Shown here in pieces: positions 1 through 6,126 of a DNA stretch of 8,714 nt (the stretch's first letter is position 1; the number at the start of each line of letters is the position of its first letter). The stretch is from contig CAZUAH010000581.1 of NCBI GenBank assembly GCA_964617665.1, positions 1 through 8,714 on the forward strand. Direction: 5' to 3'. Both the position numbers and the translations under genes were made by a program. Under the pieces are notes generated by a model. It saw nothing but the letters and a program-made list of their open reading frames with translations, was not told where the DNA came from and did not search any database. Source of the stretch: JADHUC01 sp964617665 (GTDB lineage: Bacteria; Planctomycetota; Planctomycetia; Pirellulales; Pirellulaceae).

Positions 1-55
1 TTGATGAAGCCGTGGGGGATGACGGCGGCCACATCGGCCGCATCCGCTTCCACGG
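1..55. repeat. Terminal direct repeat, copy 1 (circular overlap)
   Basis: The first 55 bases are identical to 8660-8714. The repeat lies inside one reading frame (the 95-aa virion protein), and joining the ends restores that frame with a good start codon and ribosome binding site. This is the signature of a circular genome assembled with an end overlap, not a biological terminal repeat. Unique circle length is 8,659 bp. Confidence 0.95.
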
Positions 56-107
56 TCCACGTGCGGATGTGGATGCCGACAACCAGGGGGGTGATGACTA
101 CAGCCAT
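1..107 (-). CDS. 5' part of 95-aa beta-rich probable virion protein (continues at 8659)
   Basis: This is the N-terminal part of the gene completed at 8479-8659 across the circular junction. The ATG at 107-105 follows an AGGGG ribosome binding site with a 6-nt spacer. It begins 9 nt after the TAG stop of the capsid candidate, so the two are probably cotranscribed. The N-terminus begins MAVVITPLVVGIHIRTWTVE and then runs into an HG-containing beta-strand stretch. I do not recognise a family. The whole protein is 95 aa with no membrane span, which together with its position suggests a soluble virion component such as a spike, vertex or cement protein (inference). Confidence 0.8.
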   Translation of the reverse strand, partial: MAVVITPLVVGIHIRTWTVEADAADVAAVIPHGFI

Positions 108-116
108 GATGGACCC

Positions 117-896
117 CTAGTAGGACGCGTTCGGGAGGGAATCGGCCAGTCTGGCCCGGATGCCCTTGAGCGCGTTGACGTACTTGGCGGGCAGCTCCAT
201 GGGCTGGGTCAGCTCCAGAGGGCTGTTCTTGATGTCCAGGGCGCCGAGGCGGAACCAGAGGCCGCGCATGGACATGATGAGCGTGATGCCGTCGATGAGG
301 TTCACGCCGACTCCCGGCATGGCCGCGAATGGAGCGGCGGCAGCGGTGGGCGGGTTGAAGTTGATCTGTCGCTGGGCAGGCTGCAGGCCAGCGTTGGTCC
401 ACAGGCCCATGCGGGGGGGCCGGTAGAGACCGGGGCAGGGCCCCTCTGGGGTCGTCAGCTCGCGACCAGCCAGAGTGTGGCGGTCGGCCACCGGTCCACC
501 TGGCACACCGATGCCCAGATTCAGCCCTGTGCCGTAGCGAGAGACCAGCTCCCCCTCCAGGCGCACGGAGCACTGACCCAACAGCACGGAATCGTGCTGG
601 TTGATGGCCGTCTGCAGGGTTGCGCCAGCCGTGGTGCGGTAGGCACCGATGTGGATGGCGTCGTAGATGCACACGTAGGGTTCATCCTGCTCCGTGATGT
701 AGGGCTGGACGACCGCGGGGGACGCGTGGAGAGCGAAGGCGCTATTGAGCTGCACGGGCAGGGGCGCGCCAGCGGCGAGAACGCCGACGAGCGAGCCGAC
801 TGGCCCCCATCCGGCGTTGATGAAGCGGGCGGGCGGGTACTCGCCAAGGCCGGCGAGGATTTCCTGGACATCGGGTCCAGGGATACAACGATTCAT
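117..896 (-). CDS. Candidate major capsid protein, 259 aa
   Basis: This is the largest soluble protein of the late operon. The ATG at 896-894 is preceded by GAGGAA, which overlaps the TGA of the upstream gene (TGAGGAAGCCATG); longer upstream extensions of the frame overlap that gene and are rejected. The protein is rich in Gly, Pro, Ala and Val, has many short predicted beta strands and loops, and shows no membrane span, signal peptide, ATPase motif or enzyme motif. Examples are the beta-like runs around residues 70-90 (ITEQDEPYVCIYDAIHIGAY) and 200-225 (VGVNLIDGITLIMSMRGLWF). Length is close to the smallest known double jelly-roll capsid protein, PM2 P2 (about 270 aa). Placement after a transglycosylase and before small beta-rich and membrane proteins fits a virion shell protein. 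I infer the role from size, composition and context; I do not recognise homology. A receptor-binding or minor capsid protein is the alternative. Confidence 0.6.
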   Translation of the reverse strand: MNRCIPGPDVQEILAGLGEYPPARFINAGWGPVGSLVGVLAAGAPLPVQLNSAFALHASPAVVQPYITEQDEPYVCIYDAIHIGAYRTTAGATLQTAINQHDSVLLGQCSVRLEGELVSRYGTGLNLGIGVPGGPVADRHTLAGRELTTPEGPCPGLYRPPRMGLWTNAGLQPAQRQINFNPPTAAAAPFAAMPGVGVNLIDGITLIMSMRGLWFRLGALDIKNSPLELTQPMELPAKYVNALKGIRARLADSLPNASY

Positions 897-903
897 GGCT
901 TCC

Positions 904-1266
904 TCATGGACTGGTTTGGTGGGTGTTGGTGTGGTCGAACCAGACCACGATTTCGTCACCTGTTGTGCGGGCTTCACAGCCCACGGGAAGGGCCATGGCA
1001 GTAAGCCATTGCCCGACGGACAGCTCACGGAAGGCGGTGGGTTCCGCCTCCCCCTTGAACCGAACCTGCAGACCGACCGCGGCGGCCGTCGCGTATGCCC
1101 TGGCCACCGGGTAAGGGATTTGCTGCCACTGGTCATCCAGAGACAGCGGAGGGATGTACTGTGTAGCGATGAGATCCCGCCGTGCGGGCTCATCGCCGAG
1201 CACACGCCCCCGTGCGGGAGCGTCGTCGCGAGGCAGGATGCCCTGCTTTTGGCCGCAGCTGTCCAT
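904..1266 (-). CDS. Probable minor virion protein, 120 aa
   Basis: The ATG at 1266-1264 overlaps the transglycosylase stop by one base (TGATG), with GGAGG about 11 nt upstream, so translation is probably coupled to the upstream gene. The stop lies 7 nt before the capsid-candidate ATG. There is no membrane segment. A polar, basic N-terminus of about 33 residues (MDSCGQKQGILPRDD...) leads into a domain from about residue 37 with beta-like stretches such as VGLQVRFKG near 65-73 and TGDEIVVWFD near 103-112. No known family is recognised. Its position between the transglycosylase and capsid genes suggests a structural role, for example a vertex, spike-base or assembly protein (inference). Confidence 0.7.
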   Translation of the reverse strand: MDSCGQKQGILPRDDAPARGRVLGDEPARRDLIATQYIPPLSLDDQWQQIPYPVARAYATAAAVGLQVRFKGEAEPTAFRELSVGQWLTAMALPVGCEARTTGDEIVVWFDHTNTHQTSP

Positions 1267-1988
1267 CAACGCTTGCGCCTCCGGCGCATGACCTTCCGGC
1301 CGAGCAGCATGGCCATCAGGCCAGCTGTGAGCAGCAGATACGGCACATCCAGCAGCAGGGCAGGCACGCGCACTGCGTAATACCAGTTTCGGAACGTGGT
1401 CTCCTGGGCCGCCTTCTCCAGCCCGTCAGTATCGTCGGGACCGTAGTGCCAGAGCGCCCTGATTGCCGTCGCGCCGAAGAACGCACGGAACCACCAGGTC
1501 AAGGTTGTCACCGAGTGAGCCAGCAGCTCAGGGCAGTGCCAGCCCTGCGACCAGACCGACGACCACTTGACTCCTAGGGTGCGCTGGTTGCTCGGCAGGT
1601 ACTGCAGCAGGCCGCCGGCGCCGCTCACGCCGTTGACCGCATTGGCCTGAAAGCTCGATTCCACCTTGGCGGTAGCCACCACGAAGGCCAGCCAACGCCC
1701 AGGTGTGAACTGCAGCCACAGCTCTGGCGTGATGATGGCCCGCAGCAGGCAGGCCACGTAGCAGACGAGCGCATTCATGATGGAATTGCCGGCGCTGTAC
1801 TTGCTCGTGTCCATGCCGGCGTAGCTGACATCCACTCCACCGGTCGTTCCGGTGGCCGTGCTGGTACCCGTGCTGGTGCTCGCAGTCGATTCTGCGTCGG
1901 GGGTGACGCGCCCGCTGGAGCTGTCGTCGGGGGGGATGATGGGGGCTGTCTGCTCGACGCCACCGCCATAGACGGAATCCGAAGCCAT
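1266..1988 (-). CDS. Membrane-anchored SLT-type lytic transglycosylase, 240 aa
   Basis: Cleaves peptidoglycan glycan strands; probably virion-associated and used for entry and/or release. The ATG at 1988-1986 follows GAGG. Residues 1-60 are a Ser/Thr/Gly/Asp-rich low-complexity linker. The catalytic core is visible at about 102-132: VVATAKVESSFQANAVNGVS followed by GAGGLLQYLPS. This matches the SLT pattern 'ESxFxxxAxNxxSGAxGLxQ', with E110 as the predicted catalytic glutamate. A later ALWHYGPDD (178-186) corresponds to the 'AYNAGPG' region of the family. There are hydrophobic segments near 73-90 and a clear C-terminal one at about 208-229, followed by a strongly basic tail (RKVMRRRRKR). A C-terminal anchor with a positively charged end is unusual for soluble SLT enzymes and suggests insertion in a virion or host membrane. 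The stop overlaps the next start by one base. Confidence 0.88.
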   Translation of the reverse strand: MASDSVYGGGVEQTAPIIPPDDSSSGRVTPDAESTASTSTGTSTATGTTGGVDVSYAGMDTSKYSAGNSIMNALVCYVACLLRAIITPELWLQFTPGRWLAFVVATAKVESSFQANAVNGVSGAGGLLQYLPSNQRTLGVKWSSVWSQGWHCPELLAHSVTTLTWWFRAFFGATAIRALWHYGPDDTDGLEKAAQETTFRNWYYAVRVPALLLDVPYLLLTAGLMAMLLGRKVMRRRRKR

Positions 1989-1995
1989 TGCTACC

Positions 1996-2250
1996 TCACT
2001 TGCGCGGCGCTGTAACGAGCCAGATGAAGCCGAGGAAGGCGACGACCACCACGGCCGCCACCACGTAGAAGAGGCCCGACGTGTCTTCGCTGGACGTGTC
2101 TTCCAGCTCATCGAGCACCGTCACGCTCCAGCCCCGGGCCTGCAGAGCGTCACGAGCACGCGCTACGCCATCTTCGTCTCCCTCCTGGGCGAAGCCGATG
2201 AGGGAACGGGCAAGCGCCTCTTCTTGGACATCCTGCAAGTTGAAGGCCAC
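1996..2250 (-). CDS. Small tail-anchored membrane protein, 84 aa
   Basis: The start is the GTG at 2250-2248, preceded by GGAGGTAAC, which includes the TAA stop of the upstream gene; earlier in-frame starts overlap that gene extensively. Residues 1-57 are soluble and acidic (DVQEEALARSLIGFAQEGDE, then ELEDTSSEDTS). Residues about 59-80 form one strongly hydrophobic segment (LFYVVAAVVVVAFLGFIWLV) ending in TAPRK. This is a C-terminally anchored single-span protein of unknown function. Lying between other single-span proteins and the transglycosylase, it is probably a virion membrane protein (inference). Confidence 0.8.
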   Translation of the reverse strand: MAFNLQDVQEEALARSLIGFAQEGDEDGVARARDALQARGWSVTVLDELEDTSSEDTSGLFYVVAAVVVVAFLGFIWLVTAPRK

Positions 2251-2251
2251 G

Positions 2252-2629
2252 TTACCTCCGGCGCCAGCTGCGCACGACTGAAATGACGGCGAAGAGGCCG
2301 CCAATGATGAGCACCAGCCAAAGAATGGGGCCAAGCTGCTCCGCGAAGGCTTCAACCTGCTGGGTTTCGGCCTGCTCTTCAATGCGAGCAATAGTGACCG
2401 TCATCTCCCGCGTCTCTTCGTTGCGGTTGTAGATGGCCCGGCCGATACCCACACCTGCGATTCCGCCCGCGATGCCGCCTATGAGCGCCCCTGCGCCTGC
2501 CGCGATGGCTGCACCTGGCCCTGTCCATGAGAAGGCGGTCCCGCCGATGGTTGCACCGATTCCCGCGCCGGTCCCGAACCCTGCCCAGAACCCGTTACGC
2601 CCAGCCTCTTGCTCGCTACTCGCGGCCAT
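2252..2629 (-). CDS. Glycine-zipper membrane protein, 125 aa
   Basis: The ATG at 2629-2627 overlaps the upstream stop (TGATG), with GAGGAA 8 nt upstream. Residues about 14-65 form a Gly/Ala-rich hydrophobic region with repeated GxxxG spacing (GFGTGAGIGATIGG, then GAGALIGGIAGGIAGVGIG), a glycine zipper of the kind that packs helices tightly in a bilayer. Residues about 66-98 are a charged, probably helical stretch (NRNEETREMTVTIARIEEQA). A second hydrophobic span at about 101-119 ends in the basic tail RSWRRR. No precise family is recognised. Gly-zipper proteins occur in pores, secretion channels and membrane-containing virions. Here a role in the virion membrane or in a DNA-delivery conduit is plausible (inference). 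Confidence 0.8.
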   Translation of the reverse strand: MAASSEQEAGRNGFWAGFGTGAGIGATIGGTAFSWTGPGAAIAAGAGALIGGIAGGIAGVGIGRAIYNRNEETREMTVTIARIEEQAETQQVEAFAEQLGPILWLVLIIGGLFAVISVVRSWRRR

Positions 2630-2925
2630 CAGTTCGTTTCCTCGTCGGGCTCGCTGTCCGGAGCCTCTTCGTCCACGAGCCATGTGTAGATGGCCCCAAA
2701 GCCCGGAATCTGCGCCCAGATGGGGCGGTCGTATGTCTGCTCTATGGCCGCCTGCGTACCTTCACCCACGGATGAAATGGCGTTCTTCACGCCGATGCCC
2801 ACCAGGACCCAGAAGACTCCGAGACCGACCGCGAGCACGAGCCCGAGAATGACGGCCACGCCTTCCCATCCGAGCCCACTCACGAAGGCGCCGAACCTGG
2901 CCAGTAGTCCGCCCTTGGAGGCCAT
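2629..2925 (-). CDS. Small single-span membrane protein, 98 aa
   Basis: The ATG at 2925-2923 follows GGAG with a 5-nt spacer containing the upstream TAG. The N-terminus MASKGGLLARFGAFVSGLGW is amphipathic. It leads into a membrane segment at about 22-46 (GVAVILGLVLAVGLGVFWVL), then a soluble region and an acidic C-terminus (VDEEAPDSEPDEETN). Unknown function. Cotranscription and stop/start overlap with its neighbours place it among the probable virion membrane proteins. Confidence 0.8.
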   Translation of the reverse strand: MASKGGLLARFGAFVSGLGWEGVAVILGLVLAVGLGVFWVLVGIGVKNAISSVGEGTQAAIEQTYDRPIWAQIPGFGAIYTWLVDEEAPDSEPDEETN

Positions 2926-2927
2926 GT

Positions 2928-3170
2928 CTACTCCGTGGCCTGCCCGCCGAAGATGGATTGGATGAAGCGCCCGAACTCCTGGGCCGCGTCGATTCCTGCG
3001 CCGACGGTTCCCAGCTGCCCGAGGCCCTCCTCCCACGTGCCCAACTCGTCGCTCTCCTCCTCAGCGGCGCCCTTGGCGACCACCCATGCCACGCATAGCA
3101 TGATGAGAATGGCGATGAGCGGGAAGACGATCCAGACCCACAGGGGGATCCGCTCTTTCTTCGTGGCCAT
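2928..3170 (-). CDS. Small N-anchored membrane protein, 80 aa
   Basis: The ATG at 3170-3168 lies directly after the upstream TAG, with a GGGG ribosome binding site. A short basic N-terminus (MATKKERI) precedes one strong membrane span at about 9-32 (PLWVWIVFPLIAILIMLCVA). An acidic, probably amphipathic helical region follows (GAAEEESDELGTWEEGLGQL, then a GAGIDAAQEFGRFIQSIFGG segment). By the positive-inside rule the N-terminus would be cytoplasmic or inside. Unknown function; a small virion membrane protein is likely (inference). Confidence 0.8.
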   Translation of the reverse strand: MATKKERIPLWVWIVFPLIAILIMLCVAWVVAKGAAEEESDELGTWEEGLGQLGTVGAGIDAAQEFGRFIQSIFGGQATE

Positions 3171-3171
3171 G

Positions 3172-3510
3172 CTACACCCCGCGCTGCAGCGTGGAGTACT
3201 GCTTGCGCGTGATGCCGAAGTCGTTCACCGACGCGATGGGGCCTGCCTCCATGACCTGGTCAAAGGACAGGTCCAGATTGCGGCGGTGGTTCGGATGGGC
3301 GGCCAGATAGCGGCCCAGGAAGCGCTGCCCACGCCGGCCCAGCTGCCTGCCACCGTTGACGGCCCCGGCGAGCACGCTGGCCCGCTTGTAGTTGTAGACA
3401 GCCATCTGAGCCATGATGCCGCGGATGGCCGCCACGATGAGGGCGAGCGGCAAGGCGACGAAGAGCAGATAGCCCAGCGCGATGAGGAACCCCTTGACGT
3501 TGCGAGACAT
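3172..3510 (-). CDS. Single-span membrane protein with basic soluble domain, 112 aa
   Basis: The ATG at 3510-3508 follows GGGAAG, immediately after the upstream stop. One membrane segment at about 8-29 (FLIALGYLLFVALPLALIVA) is followed by an Arg-rich soluble domain (NGGRQLGRRGQRFLGRYLAA, then HPNHRRNLDLSFDQVMEAG). The basic domain could face the genome in a membrane-containing virion, as DNA-contacting membrane proteins do in PM2-like phages (inference). No homologue recognised. Confidence 0.8.
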   Translation of the reverse strand: MSRNVKGFLIALGYLLFVALPLALIVAAIRGIMAQMAVYNYKRASVLAGAVNGGRQLGRRGQRFLGRYLAAHPNHRRNLDLSFDQVMEAGPIASVNDFGITRKQYSTLQRGV

Positions 3511-3512
3511 CG

Positions 3513-3914
3513 CTACTTCCCTTCCTTGGCGCGCTTGGCCTTGGCGCGTGCTGCCAGATCCTTGCTCTTCTTGTCCATGGTATCCGCGGACATGCCCCGC
3601 TTGCGGGTGCGCCGAACCTGAGTAGCGCTACGGAGCTTGTTGCCCCACGCCTTGCCGAGCGCCCTGTCGAGCTCGGCGGCTGCCTCCGAAAACCGCCCAT
3701 GACGGACGTGCTCGCGGGCTTCCTTGACCATGGCCAGAGCGATTTTCCGCTTGGGCTTCTTCGGAAGCAGAGCTGCTGCCTCACCTGCGCGCTTGAGCAC
3801 GTCGCGCGCTGCGCTCGCCTTCGCCCTGTCTACCTCCTCTTGCCGCGCGGCCGTCCTGTCCTTGGGCTTGGCGCGGGTGTTGTTGTTGCCTGCGAGCTTG
3901 TCGAAGAGGCCCAT
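3513..3914 (-). CDS. Highly basic, helical probable nucleic-acid-binding protein, 133 aa
   Basis: I chose the ATG at 3914-3912, with GGAG 5 nt upstream; a GTG at 3920 overlapping the previous stop (GTGA) is the alternative. By my count about 38 of 133 residues are Lys or Arg. They are concentrated in PKKPKRK (about 50-56), QVRRTRKRG (about 99-107) and the C-terminal KDLAARAKAKRAKEGK. The protein looks almost entirely helical with no membrane segment; the central FSEAAAELDRALGKA resembles a TPR-like hairpin. Its position as the only strongly basic soluble protein among virion membrane proteins suggests genome condensation or bridging between DNA and membrane (inference). A scaffold or assembly role is also possible. 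Confidence 0.78.
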   Translation of the reverse strand: MGLFDKLAGNNNTRAKPKDRTAARQEEVDRAKASAARDVLKRAGEAAALLPKKPKRKIALAMVKEAREHVRHGRFSEAAAELDRALGKAWGNKLRSATQVRRTRKRGMSADTMDKKSKDLAARAKAKRAKEGK

Positions 3915-3916
3915 GG

Positions 3917-4240
3917 TCACTCCGCTGGTTCCGCCGGCTCTTCGGCCGGCACTGTCTGCTTGAGGCTGTCCAGCGATACGCCAGAACGGATCTGCCTCAC
4001 AGCTTCACGGATGGCCCCGATGAGGCCAAAGACGACGATTGACAGGACGGAGGCACCCAATGAACGCCAGATATCCCGCGGCGCTCCCTCCAGGGAAATC
4101 GGCTTCGTCTTCGTCCACCCCGACAGCTTCGCGGTGTACTCGAAGATGATGAGCCCTTGCTCCAGGGCTGCGCCGACTGCCTGCACGAAGAGCACGAAAA
4201 GGATTCGGTAATCCAGGTAGCTCGACTTTCCGTCAGGCAT
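3917..4240 (-). CDS. Two-span membrane protein, first gene of late operon, 107 aa
   Basis: I chose the ATG at 4240-4238 because GGAG lies 8 nt upstream; a GTG at 4261 would add seven residues. Two hydrophobic segments are visible: about 13-33 (ILFVLFVQAVGAALEQGLII) and about 61-77 (LGASVLSIVVFGLIGAI). A polar loop separates them, and the C-terminus is acidic and Pro/Ala/Glu-rich (PAEEPAEPAE). It is the first gene downstream of the promoter at 4337-4365. The stop abuts the next gene's start. Unknown function; holin and virion membrane protein are both possible, the latter favoured by context. Confidence 0.75.
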   Translation of the reverse strand: MPDGKSSYLDYRILFVLFVQAVGAALEQGLIIFEYTAKLSGWTKTKPISLEGAPRDIWRSLGASVLSIVVFGLIGAIREAVRQIRSGVSLDSLKQTVPAEEPAEPAE

Positions 4241-4304
4241 GGGCACGACTCCACTCTGCACGCTGTAGTAGTAGTGCCAAATAGCCCAGAATGCCAGCGA
4301 TATC

Positions 4305-4325
4305 CGCGCTAAAACGCACAGCGCG
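4305..4325 (-). promoter_or_regulatory. Inverted repeat just after the late promoter (operator candidate)
   Basis: CGCGCT (4305-4310) and AGCGCG (4320-4325) form a perfect 6-bp inverted repeat around a 9-nt AT-richer loop. It begins about 5 bp downstream of the transcription start predicted from the 4337-4365 promoter, a typical place for a repressor operator or 5'-UTR hairpin. It lacks a U-tract, so a terminator is unlikely. Confidence 0.4.
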
Positions 4326-4336
4326 TGAAAAGCAGC

Positions 4337-4365
4337 ATTCTACGCATGCCGCAAACAGATGGAAA
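4337..4365 (-). promoter_or_regulatory. Sigma70-like promoter for the late/virion operon
   Basis: On the minus strand there is a -35-like TTTCCA (4365-4360), a 17-bp spacer, and a -10-like TAGAAT (4342-4337). The -10 matches TATAAT at 5 of 6 and the -35 matches TTGACA at 4 of 6. It sits in the 168-bp gap between rep and the first late gene and points into that gene. The surrounding DNA is more AT-rich than the rest of the window. Confidence 0.55.
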
Positions 4366-4389
4366 CCGGAAGTTTCCCAGCTACCCGAA

Positions 4390-4404
4390 GCGCCCGACGG
4401 GCGC
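4390..4404. other. GC-rich hairpin just after rep
   Basis: GCGCCC (4390-4395) and GGGCGC (4399-4404) are perfect complements around a 3-nt centre, 5 nt beyond the rep stop codon. No T-tract follows on the minus strand. It could be a weak transcription barrier, an mRNA-stabilising 3' hairpin, or an ssDNA structure; which one is not decidable from the sequence. Confidence 0.4.
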
Positions 4405-4408
4405 CCGG

Positions 4409-5896
4409 TCATTCGGGGGCGTACTGCTCTACTCCCTTCCATGTTCGCACCTGTCCGAGCAATGTGGCCATGCACAGCAGCTCCTCATCCACCAGGAAGC
4501 CATCAGTCAGGTAGGCGATGCGTTTCACTGCCTTTTCCGAGGCCAGCCTCTCCAGGTCGCCCAGGCGCAGCAGGCGCCATAGGTGGTCATCGATGAGCCT
4601 GTCCCCCACGCGGGTCTCGGATCCCCACATGTCGGGCTCCCCTTCCTCGGTAATATCCATCACGGCCGGAATGCCAGCGTCCCACATGGCCACGCGGGGC
4701 TGCATCCGCCTCCACTCCACGAGCCCTGCTGCTATCTCGTCGGCCGCATGCTTCCAAAATCCCCGCAGTGAGCCATAGACGGCAGGCCCATGGATACCGT
4801 CAACCAAATCGTTGACAACCCTGCCCAGAACTCCATTTCCGTGGAAGCCGCCCCCGGCTTGATGGGGCCGCAACCCCTTGGTTGTCGCGAGCGAATCTAG
4901 GATCTGGGCGGCGGTCAAGGAGCCTGCCTTGAAGGGATACTTGAGCACTTCGCGCAGGGCACGCTCTATCCCCTCATCGCCGCCCACCTGGCGGACGCAC
5001 TGCGCATATGGGTGGGCGTCTTGAACGACTTCGCACCACCTGCCCACCAACTGCTCACTCCAGGATTCCGCGTCCTGCCCTGGCTCAAGCACCACCAGGA
5101 CGTGCAGGTGAGCATGCCAGCGGAGCGCCCCCGTCCTCTGGTTCATCCCTGTCCACTCTGCGCCGGTGAAATAGCCGACCGTCGACCGGTTCCACCAATC
5201 GCGAGATCCCCTGCCGTCCCTGAGCAGTTTCCATGCGTCTCGCAGCCTTTTCAGCGCGCTCCCCAGCTGCTCCCCAGGCACCGAGCGGCGCAGCTCGGCA
5301 CCTTCCGCGCCGACTACCACGCCGCGGGTGTCCCGTTCGCGCTGGGTTAGAGCGACATCATGACAAGCCTCCTCGATTCTAGGCTGTGTAAGAGTAACAT
5401 GGGCAACCTGACACCCCAGGTTTTCGTGCAGCCGCACGATGGGCCGAAGCCACTTCGCGGACTTCACTGCCGCCTTCGCCCTGGCACAGACCGGGCACAC
5501 CGACGCGCCGCACCCGTAGGAATGGCCGCCCATCTTCCCGTCATGCGAGCGGTGCACACCGCCACCAGAGCCGCATTTCTTCATTGCGGTCGCTGTGGCC
5601 CTCGGATCGGCTATCCAATCCTCCCTGACCATACGGCCGTCCACCTGCAGCTGTATCAGCTCCCCCGTCTCGCAGTCCGGGAACTCCACCTGGCAGACAG
5701 CTGCGCGCCCGTTGCCGTCCCTGTCTACTACGGTAGGCTCGGAGTGTTCCAGCAGTTCGCGGATCCTGTCGCGGGCTTCGGCAGCCTCCAGCCACGCATC
5801 GGCGTACCGTCGGGCTCCCTCGTCCCCCTGCCTCGCCTGCTCATAGGCTGAGAAGTAGTCCGGTGGAGCGCCGTCGGGAAAGCTCACAGCCTGCAT
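4409..5896 (-). CDS. rep: Rolling-circle replication initiator, Rep_1-like HUH endonuclease, 495 aa
   Basis: Nicks one strand at the origin, stays covalently attached through a tyrosine, and starts rolling-circle replication. HUH landmarks in order (numbering from ATG 5896): Cys pairs C108, C129, C134 and C137 ending in CPVCARAKA, the 'CPxC' region typical of Rep_1 (pC194/pUB110) proteins; motif 1 HVTLTQP near 166-172; motif 2 WHAHLHVLVVL with metal-binding H263 and H265; motif 3 REVLKYPFKAG with catalytic Y320 and K323 (Y-x-x-K). A single tyrosine points to the Rep_1 type rather than the two-tyrosine phiX174 gpA type. About 170 residues follow motif 3, with no helicase Walker motif visible, so a host helicase is probably used. 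The start is uncertain: ATG 5896; GTG 5887, which overlaps the upstream TGA and has GAGGG 9 nt upstream; or ATG 5944 or 5923, which overlap the previous gene by up to 61 nt. It ends the early operon. Confidence 0.9.
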   Translation of the reverse strand: MQAVSFPDGAPPDYFSAYEQARQGDEGARRYADAWLEAAEARDRIRELLEHSEPTVVDRDGNGRAAVCQVEFPDCETGELIQLQVDGRMVREDWIADPRATATAMKKCGSGGGVHRSHDGKMGGHSYGCGASVCPVCARAKAAVKSAKWLRPIVRLHENLGCQVAHVTLTQPRIEEACHDVALTQRERDTRGVVVGAEGAELRRSVPGEQLGSALKRLRDAWKLLRDGRGSRDWWNRSTVGYFTGAEWTGMNQRTGALRWHAHLHVLVVLEPGQDAESWSEQLVGRWCEVVQDAHPYAQCVRQVGGDEGIERALREVLKYPFKAGSLTAAQILDSLATTKGLRPHQAGGGFHGNGVLGRVVNDLVDGIHGPAVYGSLRGFWKHAADEIAAGLVEWRRMQPRVAMWDAGIPAVMDITEEGEPDMWGSETRVGDRLIDDHLWRLLRLGDLERLASEKAVKRIAYLTDGFLVDEELLCMATLLGQVRTWKGVEQYAPE

Positions 5897-6126
5897 CCCT
5901 CGAAGGCGCCCCAGAATGCGCATTCCACGCACGGCCACGCGCATACCGGGCTTCCCGGGCCAACCTCACCGACCACCATGAGCACACCCTGCGGTGCCTC
6001 CGGATTTCTGCGCTCCCGCTCCCTGTAAATGGCGCTGACCACCTGGTAGATGAACTCTTCGCCGTATGCGCGCAACATCGCTGCGAAGAGCCCACGCCAG
6101 AAGTTACCACCCCAGCTTCCAGGCAT
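5884..6126 (-). CDS. Small protein with C-terminal Cys cluster, 80 aa
   Basis: The ATG at 6126-6124 directly follows the TAG of the upstream gene, with GGGGCGGA as ribosome binding site. Residues 1-40 look like an amphipathic helix (NFWRGLFAAMLRAYGEEFIY, ending YRERERR). The C-terminus carries C62, C66, C69 and C78 (CAWPCVEC, then FEGCRL), enough for one zinc site. The stop overlaps the probable rep start region, so translation of rep is probably coupled to it. Unknown function; a replication accessory or regulator is plausible from its place next to rep (inference). Confidence 0.7.
   Translation of the reverse strand: MPGSWGGNFWRGLFAAMLRAYGEEFIYQVVSAIYRERERRNPEAPQGVLMVVGEVGPGSPVCAWPCVECAFWGAFEGCRL

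Noticed and set aside
221..240. TTCTTGATGTCC as a nick site in the capsid gene
   Set aside because: It contains the CTTGAT core but has no flanking inverted repeat, and such a 6-mer is expected by chance in 8.7 kb.
12..1004. Long plus-strand open frame (330 codons)
   Set aside because: It runs opposite the capsid candidate and the 120-aa gene, is rich in Gly, Arg and Asp as expected for antisense of GC-rich genes, and has no ribosome binding site or recognisable domain.
117..1205. Extending the capsid candidate to a 362-aa protein
   Set aside because: The extension overlaps the 120-aa gene almost completely. The ATG at 896 has a GAGGAA site and fits the tight spacing of the operon.
4291..4596. 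Plus-strand frames across the rep/late intergenic region
   Set aside because: They overlap the rep 3' end in antisense, have no ribosome binding site or domain, and would run against every other gene.
5887..5944. Longest Rep start (511 aa)
   Set aside because: It would overlap the 80-aa gene by 61 nt; starts at 5896 or 5887 match the stop/start overlaps used elsewhere. The exact start remains open.
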